Assembly: GCA_019638385.1 (NCBI GenBank)
Contig: JAHBTW010000019.1
Coordinates: 1-64,000, forward strand
Direction of reading: 5' to 3'
Length of the DNA stretch: 64,000 nucleotides
Source of the DNA: Saprospiraceae bacterium
GTDB taxonomy: Bacteria > Bacteroidota > Bacteroidia > Chitinophagales > Saprospiraceae
Shown: positions 1 to 8,552 of the stretch, piece after piece
How the letters are laid out: every line of letters starts with the position of its first letter
How positions within the stretch are numbered: the stretch's first letter is position 1
Program-made: the position numbers and the translations under genes
Notes under the pieces: model-generated
Told to the model about the DNA's origin: nothing
What the model saw: the letters and a program-made list of their open reading frames with translations, nothing else
Databases searched by the model: none

Positions 1-111
1 GCCGATGCCACCTATGTGGTGTCGGTGTACGACTGGCCGGCGGGTATGTATGTGTTGCAGTGTGTGAGCGGCGGGCAGGTGCTGGCGGCGGAGAAGTTTA
101 TGAAACAGTAG
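1..111 (+). CDS. 3' end of a T9SS cargo protein (partial)
   Basis: The frame is open from the left edge to a TAG at 109-111 and gives 36 residues. It ends in the pattern W-P-A-G-M-Y-V-L-Q followed by a short basic tail (F-M-K-Q). That is the last strand pair of a type A T9SS C-terminal sorting domain, the signal that exports a protein through the type IX secretion system and is then cleaved at the cell surface. Nothing can be said about the rest of the protein, which lies outside the window. The next gene starts only 22 bases downstream and has the same kind of tail, so the two may be co-transcribed paralogues. Confidence 0.75.
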   Translation, partial: ADATYVVSVYDWPAGMYVLQCVSGGQVLAAEKFMKQ

Positions 112-133
112 CTCATCGCTAAAAAAAACAACC

Positions 134-1039
134 ATGAAAAAAGCAATCCTCTTTTCCATCGGGCTGTTCAGCCTGTTTTCCGCCCAGGCGCAGTTGGAAT
201 GGGCGCCGGTGGGGGCGAAGTATTATCATTCGGTTTTGAATGAGTCGCAAATTCCGCAGGCTGTGTTTGTCAGTGAAGTAGCCGGCGACACCATTATTGC
301 CGGAAAAAACTGCCGGATATTTTACACTTGGTGGAGCCCTTATTGCGAAGGAAGGCAATTCACTTATGAAGAAGCCGGACAGGTTTACATTTACAGCGAG
401 GAATCCTACAGCTTCGGGCTGGTCTTCGATTTCAACAAGGGTGCGGGAGAATCCTGGTGGATGCCGGTCTGTAGTCAGCATGAAGGAGAGATTCCAGCCG
501 ACTCAATGCAAATCTTTGTGGATTCTGTCGGCATTACCAATGTGAACGGAATGGACATCCGAACCCAATACGTCACCTGGACCTCGCCCTGGGAACAACA
601 AACAAAACACACCAAAATCTACGAGGGCATCGGCAATGCGCCGGTTATTTACTTTTTTTGGGGTGTTTACGGTCTGGCCTCCAATATCTGGTTACATACA
701 TTCAACTGCTACGAATCGCCCACACACGGCATTTTCAACTTCGTGGGCGGGCAGCCCTGCGGGGTTTATACGGCTGCTGATGAAGCGAGGCCGGAGACGG
801 AAAAACTGCTGTTGCACCCCAATCCGGCCTGGGAATTGCTGCACATTCAATTTCCCCGCATGGGCGCAGGGCAGTTGGCGTTGTACGATGCGAGGGGACG
901 CCTATTGAAAACGCAATCGTTTGATAATGTGCCCGAAACGTGGGTGCTTGATGTATCGGCCCTGCCGACGGGCATGTACCTGCTGCAATACCGGAGCGAG
1001 GGCCGGGTGATGGCGGTGGAGCGGTTTGTGAAGCGGTAG
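134..1039 (+). CDS. Secreted protein with type A T9SS sorting domain
   Basis: A 301-residue protein. Residues 1-19 are a classical Sec signal peptide (MKKAILFSIGLF...SAQAQ). The body, about residues 20-215, has no family I recognise; it is rich in aromatic residues and has several Cys (near residues 57, 70, 115, 195 and 210) that could form disulfides. Residues about 230-301 are a type A T9SS sorting domain with the HPNPA motif, then LALYDARGRLLK, then LPTGMYLLQYRSEGR and a basic end. The protein is therefore expected to cross the inner membrane by Sec and the outer membrane by T9SS. It follows another sorting-domain gene by 22 bases. Function is unknown. Confidence 0.8.
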   Translation: MKKAILFSIGLFSLFSAQAQLEWAPVGAKYYHSVLNESQIPQAVFVSEVAGDTIIAGKNCRIFYTWWSPYCEGRQFTYEEAGQVYIYSEESYSFGLVFDFNKGAGESWWMPVCSQHEGEIPADSMQIFVDSVGITNVNGMDIRTQYVTWTSPWEQQTKHTKIYEGIGNAPVIYFFWGVYGLASNIWLHTFNCYESPTHGIFNFVGGQPCGVYTAADEARPETEKLLLHPNPAWELLHIQFPRMGAGQLALYDARGRLLKTQSFDNVPETWVLDVSALPTGMYLLQYRSEGRVMAVERFVKR

Positions 1040-1071
1040 GCAGGGAAGGAGGCTGTAACAAATTAACGTTC

Positions 1072-1151
1072 AACCCATTCTGGGTTGCGCATACCTGCCG
1101 TGGCCTACCCCCGATTGCATCGCGGGCTATTCATCATCATCCACTTCGTGG
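1072..1151. repeat. Cluster of three small palindromes
   Basis: Between two convergent genes lie three hairpins in 80 bases: AACCCA-TTC-TGGGTT (1072-1086), an imperfect CCCCGAT-GC-ATCGCGGG (1108-1125) and CCAC-TTC-GTGG (1141-1151). None has a strong T tract, so a terminator is not the obvious reading. The arrangement resembles the short palindromic intergenic repeats seen in many Bacteroidota genomes, but copy number cannot be judged from this window. Confidence 0.5.
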
Positions 1152-1153
1152 TT

Positions 1154-3577
1154 TCACAAAGCTCCCCGAAATCGCTGCGGCTCTGCCTCAAACATAAGCC
1201 GGAACACGGCTTCAAAAACATCTTCCGGGCCGGGTTTGGAGAAATAGTCGCCATCGGTGCCGTAGGGCGGGCGGTGTGCATGCGCGCTGAGGGTGATGGG
1301 GGCGGAGTCCAAGTAGCGATAGCCGCCCTGTTCTTCCAACACCTGTTGCATCATATAGGCGGATGCGCCGCCGGGCACGTCCTCATCGAGGAAAAGAATA
1401 CGGTTGGTTTTTTTTAGCGATTCCACGATGCGGTGCTCCAAATCGAAAGGCAGGAGCGTTTGCACATCAATGAGTTCTACCGAGATGCCGTGCTGTGCCA
1501 GCAGTTGTATGCCGGCCTCTGCCACGCGCACGCAGGAGCCGTAGGTGACCACCGTAATATCGGTACCTTCCTGCAATACTTCCGGCACGCCGAGGGGCAC
1601 GGTGAATTCGCCGAGGTTGTCGGGCATGCGCTCTTTGAGTCGGTAGCCGTTGAGGCACTCGATGATGAGCGCCGGATCGTCGGACTGTAACATGGTATTG
1701 TAAAATCCGGCGGCCTGCGTCATGTTGCGCGGCACAATCACATACATGCCCCGCAGCGCATGGGTAATCACGCTCATGGGCGAACCGGAGTGCCAGATCC
1801 CCTCTAACCGATGGCCGCGCGAACGAATAATCAGGGGCGCCTGCTGCAGGCCGTTGCTGCGGTAGCGCAGGGTGGCCACGTCGTCGGTGAGCGGGGCGAG
1901 GGCATATACCAAGTAATCTAAATACTGAATTTCAGCTATGGGCCGCAGGCCGCGCATGGCCATGCCGAGCGCCTGTCCTGCAATGGTCCATTCGCGAATG
2001 CCGGTGTCGAAAACGCGGTGTTCGCCGTATTTTTTCTGCAGCCCTGCAAAGCCCTGATTCACATCGCCTATGTAGCCCACGTCTTCGCCGAAAGCAAACA
2101 ACTCCGGCCTTTCGCCGAAAACCTTATCAAAATAAGCGTTGACGACCTCAAATCCGTTTTTGAGCGGCGAGCCTTCGCTGAATGCAGGGGGCACTACGGG
2201 CACTTTGAGCGCCGAGTAGGGCGAACTGCTGTACAGGTGCGTGTGGTAGCGCCGGTCGCCGATGGCTTCTACCTCCTGCATCCATGCATGAAGGGCGTCG
2301 CGTGCGGGGCCGGTGTCGCCGAGGGTGGCATACCATACGCGGCGGGCGTTTTGCAGCAGTTCCGACAGCGATGGGTTGATCATCTGCGCCAGCTCTTCGA
2401 CGTATTCCTTCACTTGCGGCTGTTGGCCGGCAAGCGCCTGATATACTTGCGTCAACTCCCGGCGCTTCACTTCCACCGGGTCCATGTATGCTTTCCAGGC
2501 ACGTTGGCGACACTCCTGCGCGTATTTTCTGGAGTTGGCGCGAATCGTGCGGCATTCCTCTTCGGAGGCGAATCCGGTTTCGATGATCCATCGCTCCATT
2601 TTGAGGATACAATCGTGTTCGCGTTCCCATTGGAGGCGTTCCTGATCTTTGTAGCGCTCGTGCGAGCCGGAGGTGGAGTGCCCCTGCGGCTGGGTGAGTT
2701 CCTGCACATGAAACAGCGCGGGAATATGCGTTTCGCGCATACGCGCCACGGCTTTTTGGAACTGTACCACCATAGCGGGGTAGTCCCATCCCTTCACCGT
2801 ATATATATCTAAGCCCTGTCCTTTTTCGGCGTCATATCGAAATCCTTCCAACACTTCCGATATGCTGCCCTTGGTGGTTTGGTAGTCAATGGGCACGGAT
2901 ATGCCGTAGCCGTCGTCCCACACAAATACGGCTAAAGGTACCTGCATGACGCCCGCTGCATTGATGGATTCCCAAAATACGCCTTCCGAAGTGCTCGCAT
3001 CTCCGATGGTGCAGAAGCATACTTCGTTGCCATTTTCGGAAAATTGGGTGCCGTGGCGCAGGGCTTCCGATTCGCGGTATTTTTGAGAAGCGCAGGCCAA
3101 ACCGAGCGCGCGGGCCATTTGGCCGCCGGTGGAAGAAATGCCGGCTGAAACGTTGATGAGGTCTTTGTGATCAGTCCACTCGCCGGTGGCACTGTCCACC
3201 AATTTAGTGGCGAAGTGATTGTTCATTTGCCGTCCGCCCGAAAAGGGGTCGTTGTCGGAATCGGCATATATCTGGGCAAAGAAGTCTTCGACAGTGGAAA
3301 CGCCGATGGCGAACATGAGGGTTTGGTCGCGATAGTAGCCGGCGCGGAAGTCGCCTTTTTTGAAGGCTTTGGCCAAAGCAGCCTGCGGTACCTCTTTACC
3401 ATCGCCGAGAATACCGAACTTGGCTTTGCCGCCCAATACTTCTTTGCGCCCCAGAATGCTGGCTTCCCGACTGACGCAGCACAGCTCAAAATCGCGGAGT
3501 ACTTCCTCTTTGGTGAGGGTGATGTCGTCAATTTGGATAGTTTTTACGTTGCTATCGAGTATTGGATTTTCCGTCAT
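1154..3577 (-). CDS. Fused E1 alpha/beta 2-oxoacid dehydrogenase component
   Basis: An 807-residue thiamine-diphosphate enzyme in which the alpha and beta subunits of E1 are one chain. The N-terminal half (about 20-400) is E1 alpha: the ThDP/Mg2+ motif is visible as GDASTSEG (about 195) followed about 25 residues later by WDDGYGIS, where the usual Asn pair reads Asp-Asp. The C-terminal half (about 455-800) is E1 beta, with FAFGEDVG, the IREWTIAGQALGMA segment, and LLPFDLE near the end. E1 decarboxylates a 2-oxoacid (pyruvate or a branched-chain oxoacid) and passes the acyl group to lipoyl-E2 in the cytoplasm. The substrate cannot be told from sequence, and no E2 or E3 gene is adjacent. Fused forms of this length are common in Bacteroidota. 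The start is the ATG of MTENPILDSN. Confidence 0.9.
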   Translation of the reverse strand: MTENPILDSNVKTIQIDDITLTKEEVLRDFELCCVSREASILGRKEVLGGKAKFGILGDGKEVPQAALAKAFKKGDFRAGYYRDQTLMFAIGVSTVEDFFAQIYADSDNDPFSGGRQMNNHFATKLVDSATGEWTDHKDLINVSAGISSTGGQMARALGLACASQKYRESEALRHGTQFSENGNEVCFCTIGDASTSEGVFWESINAAGVMQVPLAVFVWDDGYGISVPIDYQTTKGSISEVLEGFRYDAEKGQGLDIYTVKGWDYPAMVVQFQKAVARMRETHIPALFHVQELTQPQGHSTSGSHERYKDQERLQWEREHDCILKMERWIIETGFASEEECRTIRANSRKYAQECRQRAWKAYMDPVEVKRRELTQVYQALAGQQPQVKEYVEELAQMINPSLSELLQNARRVWYATLGDTGPARDALHAWMQEVEAIGDRRYHTHLYSSSPYSALKVPVVPPAFSEGSPLKNGFEVVNAYFDKVFGERPELFAFGEDVGYIGDVNQGFAGLQKKYGEHRVFDTGIREWTIAGQALGMAMRGLRPIAEIQYLDYLVYALAPLTDDVATLRYRSNGLQQAPLIIRSRGHRLEGIWHSGSPMSVITHALRGMYVIVPRNMTQAAGFYNTMLQSDDPALIIECLNGYRLKERMPDNLGEFTVPLGVPEVLQEGTDITVVTYGSCVRVAEAGIQLLAQHGISVELIDVQTLLPFDLEHRIVESLKKTNRILFLDEDVPGGASAYMMQQVLEEQGGYRYLDSAPITLSAHAHRPPYGTDGDYFSKPGPEDVFEAVFRLMFEAEPQRFRGAL

Positions 3578-3826
3578 TATTTCGGCGTTATTCGGTTAAT
3601 TACTCCATTAAATACCCATAAACGGAGGCTTTATCAAATTAAATTTTAAATCAAAACCAAGGCGGGTGCAAAAATAGACAAAAAAACGGACTTGTCAGAA
3701 TGCAAAACCGTTTTGCTTCAAAGATGTTTAACCAAACGTTAACCTCGCTAAAGTAGGGTGTCGCAGCCGGATGCACAACTAATTTCCCTACTTTTGCATT
3801 AGTTTCTGAACAAAAAATCAAAACTG

Positions 3827-4294
3827 ATGAAAAAATTACTTTCTGTTCTCGTCTTCGTCTTTGCGATAGCTGCTGTTGCATCGGCCCAAGCAGACAAGGC
3901 CCCGGCTGCTACGGAAAAAAGCACCGGTCCTGCGGTCAAATTCGAAAAGTACACCATTGACTACGGCACGGTGGAGTACAACAGCGACCCGTTCCGTACC
4001 TTCAAATTTACCAACGTAGGCACCGAGCCGTTGGTTATCAAAAGCGCTCGCAGTTCCTGCGGATGCACCGTGCCCGAATGGCCGAAAGAGCCGATCCCGC
4101 CCGGAGCAACCGGTGAACTCAAAGTGCGTTATGCCACAGATCGTCCCGGCGGCATCAATAAGTCCATCACCGTGACGACCAATGCCGAACCGGCAGACGT
4201 GGTACTGAACATCACCGGTACTGTGAAGCCCAAGGCTGCCGAGGCGCCCGCCGTACCCGAAGGCCAAAGCAACATGTTCAAGAGCAACAACTAA
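3827..4294 (+). CDS. DUF1573 domain secreted/periplasmic protein
   Basis: A 155-residue protein with a clear signal peptide (residues 1-20, ending VASAQA). Residues about 38-135 form a DUF1573 Ig-like domain: FRTFKFTNVGTEPLVI, then the typical SSCGCTVPEWP motif, then an I-P-P-G-A-T-G-E-L-K-V strand. The family is frequent in Bacteroidota and related to ASPM/SPD-2/Hydin-type Ig folds; its molecular role is not established. The C-terminal 20 residues are Pro/Ala-rich and probably flexible. A TACTTTTG box at 3789-3796 fits the Bacteroidota -7 consensus TAnnTTTG, about 30 bases before the ATG. A strong terminator follows the stop, so the gene is probably monocistronic. Confidence 0.85.
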   Translation: MKKLLSVLVFVFAIAAVASAQADKAPAATEKSTGPAVKFEKYTIDYGTVEYNSDPFRTFKFTNVGTEPLVIKSARSSCGCTVPEWPKEPIPPGATGELKVRYATDRPGGINKSITVTTNAEPADVVLNITGTVKPKAAEAPAVPEGQSNMFKSNN

Positions 4295-4311
4295 TTTTAA
4301 GTTGTCCGAAG

Positions 4312-4353
4312 GCAAAAAAGCCGTCCTGAATATGATTCGGGGCGGCTTTTTTG
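4312..4353 (+). terminator. Rho-independent terminator after the DUF1573 gene
   Basis: An A-rich 5' arm and GCCGTCC pair with GGGGCGGC after a short loop, followed by a T run. It lies directly downstream of the stop codon at 4294. Confidence 0.85.
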
Positions 4354-4373
4354 TTGTAGTTTGAAAACACAAA

Positions 4374-4418
4374 CGCCCGGCCGGAACGATACCGGACAGG
4401 CGCTTGATTTTTTTAACA
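4374..4418. terminator. Second hairpin between convergent genes, probably bidirectional
   Basis: CGCCCGGCCGG pairs imperfectly with CCGGACAGGCG (4374-4402). A T tract follows on the plus strand, and a looser T-rich stretch follows on the minus strand. It sits just past the end of the minus-strand DUF2853-like gene. Confidence 0.6.
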
Positions 4419-4431
4419 AAGGCTGTTGCCA

Positions 4432-4764
4432 TCAGGCATAGACCGATTGTTTCTTGAATTTCACCACCAGCAGGTAGTAGAATACGGCCCGTTGCTTGAA
4501 GCGTTTGTCGTATTGGCTGCACACGGCCTGTAGGGCCTCATCCAATGCGGGGCTGTCGGCTAAGCCTAATTTTCCGATGAGGAAATTGTTTTTTACGCGG
4601 GCCAGTTCTTCGGCATCGCTGCAAGCTACCATGGAAGAGTCCTGGTTGTAGATACTCGGACCGAGGCCCTTGGTTACGGCGGTCAGCAAGCCGGCATCTA
4701 CAGAAACGCCAATTTCTTTCAGGTCTGCGGAGTACTTCTCTACCGCTTCATCAAATTTGCTCAT
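4432..4764 (-). CDS. DUF2853-family small cytosolic protein
   Basis: A 110-residue protein without signal peptide or membrane segment. The sequence MSKFDEAVEKYSADLKEIG, then the well-kept block LLTAVTKGLGPSIYN, then CSDAEELARVKNNFL fits the DUF2853 family as I remember it (small helical cytosolic proteins of unknown role, about 100 residues long). The full length and both conserved blocks are present. The last 20 residues are basic and aromatic. It faces the DUF1573 gene convergently and is divergent from the glycoside hydrolase at 4926. No function can be assigned. Confidence 0.75.
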   Translation of the reverse strand: MSKFDEAVEKYSADLKEIGVSVDAGLLTAVTKGLGPSIYNQDSSMVACSDAEELARVKNNFLIGKLGLADSPALDEALQAVCSQYDKRFKQRAVFYYLLVVKFKKQSVYA

Positions 4765-4840
4765 AAGTCGAATTAGTTTTGGTTTATGGTCGGCAAAATA
4801 GGGAGATTTTTTTAAACTTCAAAAAGGGCGGCGGGCGTTT

Positions 4841-4869
4841 TTGTGCATTTAAAAAGATTGTTATCTTTG
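4841..4869 (+). promoter_or_regulatory. Bacteroidota-type promoter for the glycoside hydrolase gene
   Basis: TTG at 4841-4843 and TATCTTTG at 4862-4869 are separated by 18 bases and match the -33/-7 pattern TTG-N~19-TAnnTTTG. Transcription would begin near 4876, about 50 bases before the ATG at 4926. Confidence 0.7.
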
Positions 4870-4925
4870 TGGCGATTCCCCCCTCATTTTCCAATTCAAG
4901 ATAGAGCGCGTTGAAAAAGGCATTA

Positions 4926-5951
4926 ATGGAGGCTGCCGCCACGGCAGCCCGGGAATCGCATGTATCCGGTATAGCAGGAGCATTGTCTCCGGTTTGGTTG
5001 CAGTATTTCAGGATATTGGGCAAACCCGTTCTTGATGCTGCTGAACTTTGCGAGATGTTGTTTGCAGGGCAACGGGCCGACGGGTTTGTGCCGGACCACC
5101 CGGCTTCCGAAAGGGCTGCTTTGCCCTTGCAGGGCGTTGTGCTGGGAAAACTCCTGCAAGTCAATCGCAAAAGTGCCGGTTTTTTGGCCCCGGCATTGCG
5201 ACAAGCCTTTGAATGCGCTATGGCGCAACACCGTTATCTATATACGCATTGCGATCCCGCAGAGGAGGGCCTGCTTGCCATCCGGTTCCCGGAGGAGGAT
5301 GGCTTCGGCAATGCAGCGGGGTATGAGTTTCCTGCTCCGGCGAGGCCGAGTATTCAAGACCCCTTTTTCAATACCTGTCTCAGTTGGTCAAATGAATCGC
5401 TGATTGCTGTGGGGCATTTTTTGGGAGAGGATGTGCTGGAGGCGATGCAGTGGCATGAGCTGACCATACACGCTATGAATGAAAAACTATGGGACGACAA
5501 GGCCGGGCAGTATTGTGCGTTCGATTTGAACCGGGACTGCGCCGTTCCATTGTATAGCTTAGCGGCCATATTGCCTTTAGCTGCGGAAATACCCACGCAG
5601 GAACAGGCGGAGAAAATGCTGCATGTTTTGAAAAATGACAGTTGGACACTTGCGGGACGAGACCTTCTGTTGTACCCTTCGTGCCGGCCCGGCGCCCCTG
5701 TTGCCGATTTCCGAACGGGCTGGCGCGGCCCCGTATGGCAGGCGCTCAACTGGATGCTGTACGAAGGGCTGCTCCGGTATGATTTTAAAGAAATGGCGCA
5801 AGCACTGCGCAAGAACACGCTGCATGCAATATCCGAGTACGGATTTTACGATAGTTATGACCCCCGTTTAGACAACCCCGGCAATCCCGGCATCGGTTCA
5901 CCCGCTTCTCCGGCTGCTGCAGCTCTGGCGCTGCATTGGTTGCTGAAGTAG
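4926..5951 (+). CDS. MGH1-like / GH63-type (alpha/alpha)6-barrel glycoside hydrolase
   Basis: A protein of about 341 residues. The C-terminal half carries the signature of six-hairpin glycosidases of the mannosylglycerate hydrolase/trehalase/GH63 group: DFRTGWRGPVWQALNWMLYEG, then a segment with YGFYDSYDPRLDNP and GIGSPASPAAAALALHWL, where the aromatic and acidic residues line the barrel. QDPFFNTCLSWSNESL is another typical helix pair. There is no signal peptide, so it acts in the cytoplasm, probably on a small alpha-glycoside; the substrate is unknown. I prefer the ATG at 4926 because AAGG lies 5 bases before it; a TTG at 4911 in the same frame would add five residues. The chain is short for the family (often 400 or more), so the N-terminal helices may be reduced. 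Confidence 0.75.
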   Translation: MEAAATAARESHVSGIAGALSPVWLQYFRILGKPVLDAAELCEMLFAGQRADGFVPDHPASERAALPLQGVVLGKLLQVNRKSAGFLAPALRQAFECAMAQHRYLYTHCDPAEEGLLAIRFPEEDGFGNAAGYEFPAPARPSIQDPFFNTCLSWSNESLIAVGHFLGEDVLEAMQWHELTIHAMNEKLWDDKAGQYCAFDLNRDCAVPLYSLAAILPLAAEIPTQEQAEKMLHVLKNDSWTLAGRDLLLYPSCRPGAPVADFRTGWRGPVWQALNWMLYEGLLRYDFKEMAQALRKNTLHAISEYGFYDSYDPRLDNPGNPGIGSPASPAAAALALHWLLK

Positions 5952-5955
5952 CTTA

Positions 5956-6114
5956 TTAGGTAGCGTCAAAAGTTTTAGGACCTTCCGCCACATGGTCGTC
6001 TTTCGGAATCTCCGGCGCGTGCGGGTTGGTGAGTACCCGGTAGAAAAAATAGCCGGTGAAGCCGGTAACGATGGAGATGGAAGCAAGCCAGGTTATGAGC
6101 GCTATGGTATTCAT
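5956..6114 (-). CDS. 52-residue one-helix protein, probable NSS transporter small subunit
   Basis: A short gene read on the minus strand from ATG (6114-6112) to TAA (5958-5956). It encodes MNTIALITWLASISIVTG, then FTGYFFYRVLTNPHAPEIP, then a charged tail. One hydrophobic helix occupies residues about 3-26, followed by a basic Arg and a Pro-rich polar tail. It begins 36 bases after the stop of the NSS symporter on the same strand, so the two are almost surely co-transcribed. Size, topology and position match the MetS-like small subunits that accompany NSS-family methionine/alanine importers such as MetPS of Corynebacterium. That homology is inferred from shape and context, not from an alignment. 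It is easily missed because it is under 60 codons. Confidence 0.75.
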   Translation of the reverse strand: MNTIALITWLASISIVTGFTGYFFYRVLTNPHAPEIPKDDHVAEGPKTFDAT

Positions 6115-6150
6115 GACAATTTGCGTTTTGAATGATCGAATTTCGATTAA

Positions 6151-7746
6151 TTAAACATCGTTGGTAGTGAAACGGCCGTCGCGCGTGCGGTTTTTGTAGG
6201 CCTTATACACTAAGAAGGCAATGAATCCCCACACCGCTACCAACAACAGCCTCGAAATATTGACAAAAAATATCTTCCTTTTCAACTCGGCGATGACGGC
6301 GCCGTCGGTGGCGGCGGCTATTTCTGTGTGAATGGCTTTATTGACAATGGCATCCCATATACCCGGCAAGCTGCCGAAAAAGACGCCGATGAGAATGGCC
6401 GGCGTCACAAACTTGATGATGAACCGAAAGACAAGCGGCACGTTGATGTCGGCGCCGCGCGTAATCTCTTTCCAGCCTTTGTCCATGCCGAATACCCAGG
6501 CAAAGAGAATGATTTCAAACATGGCAAACACGACCAAACTCACCGTGCCTGCCCAATAATCGTACTCGTCGAAAACGCCGTATTTGAAAAAAAGAACAGT
6601 GGGAAGCCCCAGAATAAATACGATGGCGCCGAAGCTCCAGGCTGCCGAAGTTCGCTTGAACCCAAACTCATCGCGCAGGAAGCCCATGACCGGCGTACCC
6701 ATGGCGAGTGAACTGGTGACACCGGCAAAAAACAACAACCCGAACCAAAGCACTCCGGCCACAATGGCCAATATCGGCCCCCACTGCTGGAACAGGTAGG
6801 GTAGGGTACGGAATCCTAAGCCCAATCCGCCGGCCTCTGCTACCAGCGCTTTCATACCGTCTATGCCGAAATAGCCTACCGTAATGGGAATGACAACTGC
6901 GGCGCCGAGCACCACTTCTACAAATTCATTCATCCAGCCGGCGCTCATGGCGTTGAGGGCTATGTCGTCGCGTTTTCGCAGGTAAGAGGCATAACATTGA
7001 ATACTGCCCATGCCCACCGAGAGCGTGAAGAATACTTGCCCCGCTGCTGCCAGCCACACCTTGGGTGTCCAAATGGTGGAGAAATCGGGGGTCCAAAGGA
7101 AGTTGAGGCCCTCCATACCGTCATATACGGCGCCGTCCACACCCGACTTGAGGGTAACGCCTTTGATGGCCAGTATCACACCGAACAGGATGAGCAAAGG
7201 CATGCCCACCTTCGCTACTTTTTCCACGCCGCCGCTGAGGCCGCGAGAGAGTACATAAGTATTTAACGCTAAGCAGAATACCCAGAAAACGACGTTCTGA
7301 TAGCCGTCAAAACTGGTATAGTCGGAAAAGAAACCGGCTACCTGCCCGCGGTCCATGCCGGTGAAAGTACCCGATATTGAGTGCCAGATATAACCAAGCG
7401 TCCAGCTTTCCAAATAGCAGTAGTACGCAGCTACGGCAATGTTGGTAAAAATACCGAACACGCCGATGTACTTCCACAGGAATTGCTTGGGCGCCATGGA
7501 GTCCAATATAAAAGGCGTACTATGGTGCCCTTTGGAGCCGCCGAAACGCCCCATGCTCCATTCCACAAACAGGAGCGGAAGCCCCATGAGCAGAAAACAA
7601 ACTAAGTAAGGAATGATGAAAGCGCCGCCGCCGTTTTGAACGGCTTGCACCGGAAATCGAAGAAAATTGCCTAAGCCTACAGCATTACCGGCCATTGCCA
7701 ATACTAAGCCTACCCGGCTACCCCATGATTCGGAATGGTTGCTCAT
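6151..7746 (-). CDS. Sodium-dependent transporter, NSS/SNF family
   Basis: A 531-residue inner-membrane protein with about 11-12 hydrophobic helices. The N-terminus has the NSS hallmark in TM1, WGSRVGLVLAMAGNAVGLGN followed by FLRFPVQAVQNGGGAF, where the unwound helix binds Na+ and substrate, as in LeuT. PLLFVEWSMGRFGG follows in TM2. These transporters take up amino acids or related small molecules with Na+; the substrate is not predictable here. Family length is usually 450-550, so the gene is complete. A one-helix small-subunit gene follows 36 bases downstream. It is divergent from the ECF sigma gene with a 149-bp spacer. Confidence 0.9.
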   Translation of the reverse strand: MSNHSESWGSRVGLVLAMAGNAVGLGNFLRFPVQAVQNGGGAFIIPYLVCFLLMGLPLLFVEWSMGRFGGSKGHHSTPFILDSMAPKQFLWKYIGVFGIFTNIAVAAYYCYLESWTLGYIWHSISGTFTGMDRGQVAGFFSDYTSFDGYQNVVFWVFCLALNTYVLSRGLSGGVEKVAKVGMPLLILFGVILAIKGVTLKSGVDGAVYDGMEGLNFLWTPDFSTIWTPKVWLAAAGQVFFTLSVGMGSIQCYASYLRKRDDIALNAMSAGWMNEFVEVVLGAAVVIPITVGYFGIDGMKALVAEAGGLGLGFRTLPYLFQQWGPILAIVAGVLWFGLLFFAGVTSSLAMGTPVMGFLRDEFGFKRTSAAWSFGAIVFILGLPTVLFFKYGVFDEYDYWAGTVSLVVFAMFEIILFAWVFGMDKGWKEITRGADINVPLVFRFIIKFVTPAILIGVFFGSLPGIWDAIVNKAIHTEIAAATDGAVIAELKRKIFFVNISRLLLVAVWGFIAFLVYKAYKNRTRDGRFTTNDV

Positions 7747-7876
7747 TCGTTTTTCGTTTCATCCGCCAAGCTGTGCCGCAGCGCAGGAAAGCGGGGTTGT
7801 TTAAATGGAACAATTGGTTTTCGGGGCGTTAAGGTAGAAGATTTTTTTTTTCACGTGCAAGTAATATCGCATTTTT

Positions 7877-7884
7877 TATATTTG
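7877..7884 (+). promoter_or_regulatory. -7 promoter box upstream of ECF sigma gene
   Basis: TATATTTG fits TAnnTTTG. A second match, TATTTTTG, lies at 7901-7908, just inside the annotated start. If the second is the real box, translation must begin further in, for example at the in-frame TTG near 7929. No convincing -33 element is seen for either. Confidence 0.4.
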
Positions 7885-7895
7885 GTACCCCGGCT

Positions 7896-8552
7896 ATGCC
7901 TATTTTTGGCGCATGCAAACACCTGCCATTGATACAAGAACCTACAGATAACGAACTGCTGCAAAAGCTGCTCACCGACGGGGAGGAAGCCGTAGGCATG
8001 ATATTTCGCCGGTATTATGCCGCTGTTTGCAGGGCCGCGTATCACATCATACCCGCGCAGGAAATCGCAGAAGACCTGTCGCAAGAGGTTTTTTACGAAC
8101 TCTGGCGCAAACGCGACCAACTCCAAATCGGGACCTCCCTGCCGGCCTATCTCAAAAGAGCGGCTGTCAACAAAGCCCTCAACTACCTGCGCGATCAAAA
8201 AGGTCAATGGGATGACGACAGCGCCCTGCCTTCGCTACCGGCCCGCGAACCCGGCGCGCAGTCGCACTTAGAAACCAAAGAGTTACAAGCCCTCATTGAT
8301 CGTTATGTGGAGCAACTGCCGGAGAAGTGTCGCTTGGTTTTTGTACTGAGCCGGTTTGAGTACCTGTCGCACAGCGAAATCGCAGAGCGTTTGGATATTT
8401 CTACCAAAACCGTTGAAAATCAAATCACCAAGGCATTGCGATTTCTCAAAGAGGCGCTTTCGCCCTATCTGAAGTTTTTCTTTCCTATTTTTCTTGCATC
8501 GTTTGTAGGGGAATACCTGCTAAACGGTGTCTTTGTGTACGGAATAACCTAA
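7896..8552 (+). CDS. ECF RNA polymerase sigma-70 factor
   Basis: A 218-residue sigma factor. Region 2 spans about residues 35-95 (MIFRRYYAAVCRAAYHI, then AEDLSQEVFYELWRKR), and region 4 about 125-185 (LPEKCRLVFVLSRFEYLSHS, then IAERLDISTKTVENQITKAL, the DNA-binding helix-turn-helix). It belongs to the ECF group that Bacteroidota pair with FecR-like anti-sigma factors. The last 25 residues are hydrophobic (FFFPIFLASFVGEYLLNG), an unusual tail that could touch the membrane. The stop codon overlaps the ATG of the FecR gene by one base (TAATG), which indicates translational coupling. The exact start is uncertain: the first 15 residues (MPIFGACKHL...) are atypical and could be untranslated leader. 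Confidence 0.88.
   Translation: MPIFGACKHLPLIQEPTDNELLQKLLTDGEEAVGMIFRRYYAAVCRAAYHIIPAQEIAEDLSQEVFYELWRKRDQLQIGTSLPAYLKRAAVNKALNYLRDQKGQWDDDSALPSLPAREPGAQSHLETKELQALIDRYVEQLPEKCRLVFVLSRFEYLSHSEIAERLDISTKTVENQITKALRFLKEALSPYLKFFFPIFLASFVGEYLLNGVFVYGIT

Noticed and set aside
2018..2812. A 264-codon plus-strand frame opposite the E1 gene
   Set aside because: The opposite strand encodes a clearly recognisable E1 enzyme with conserved motifs; the plus frame has no start context or family.
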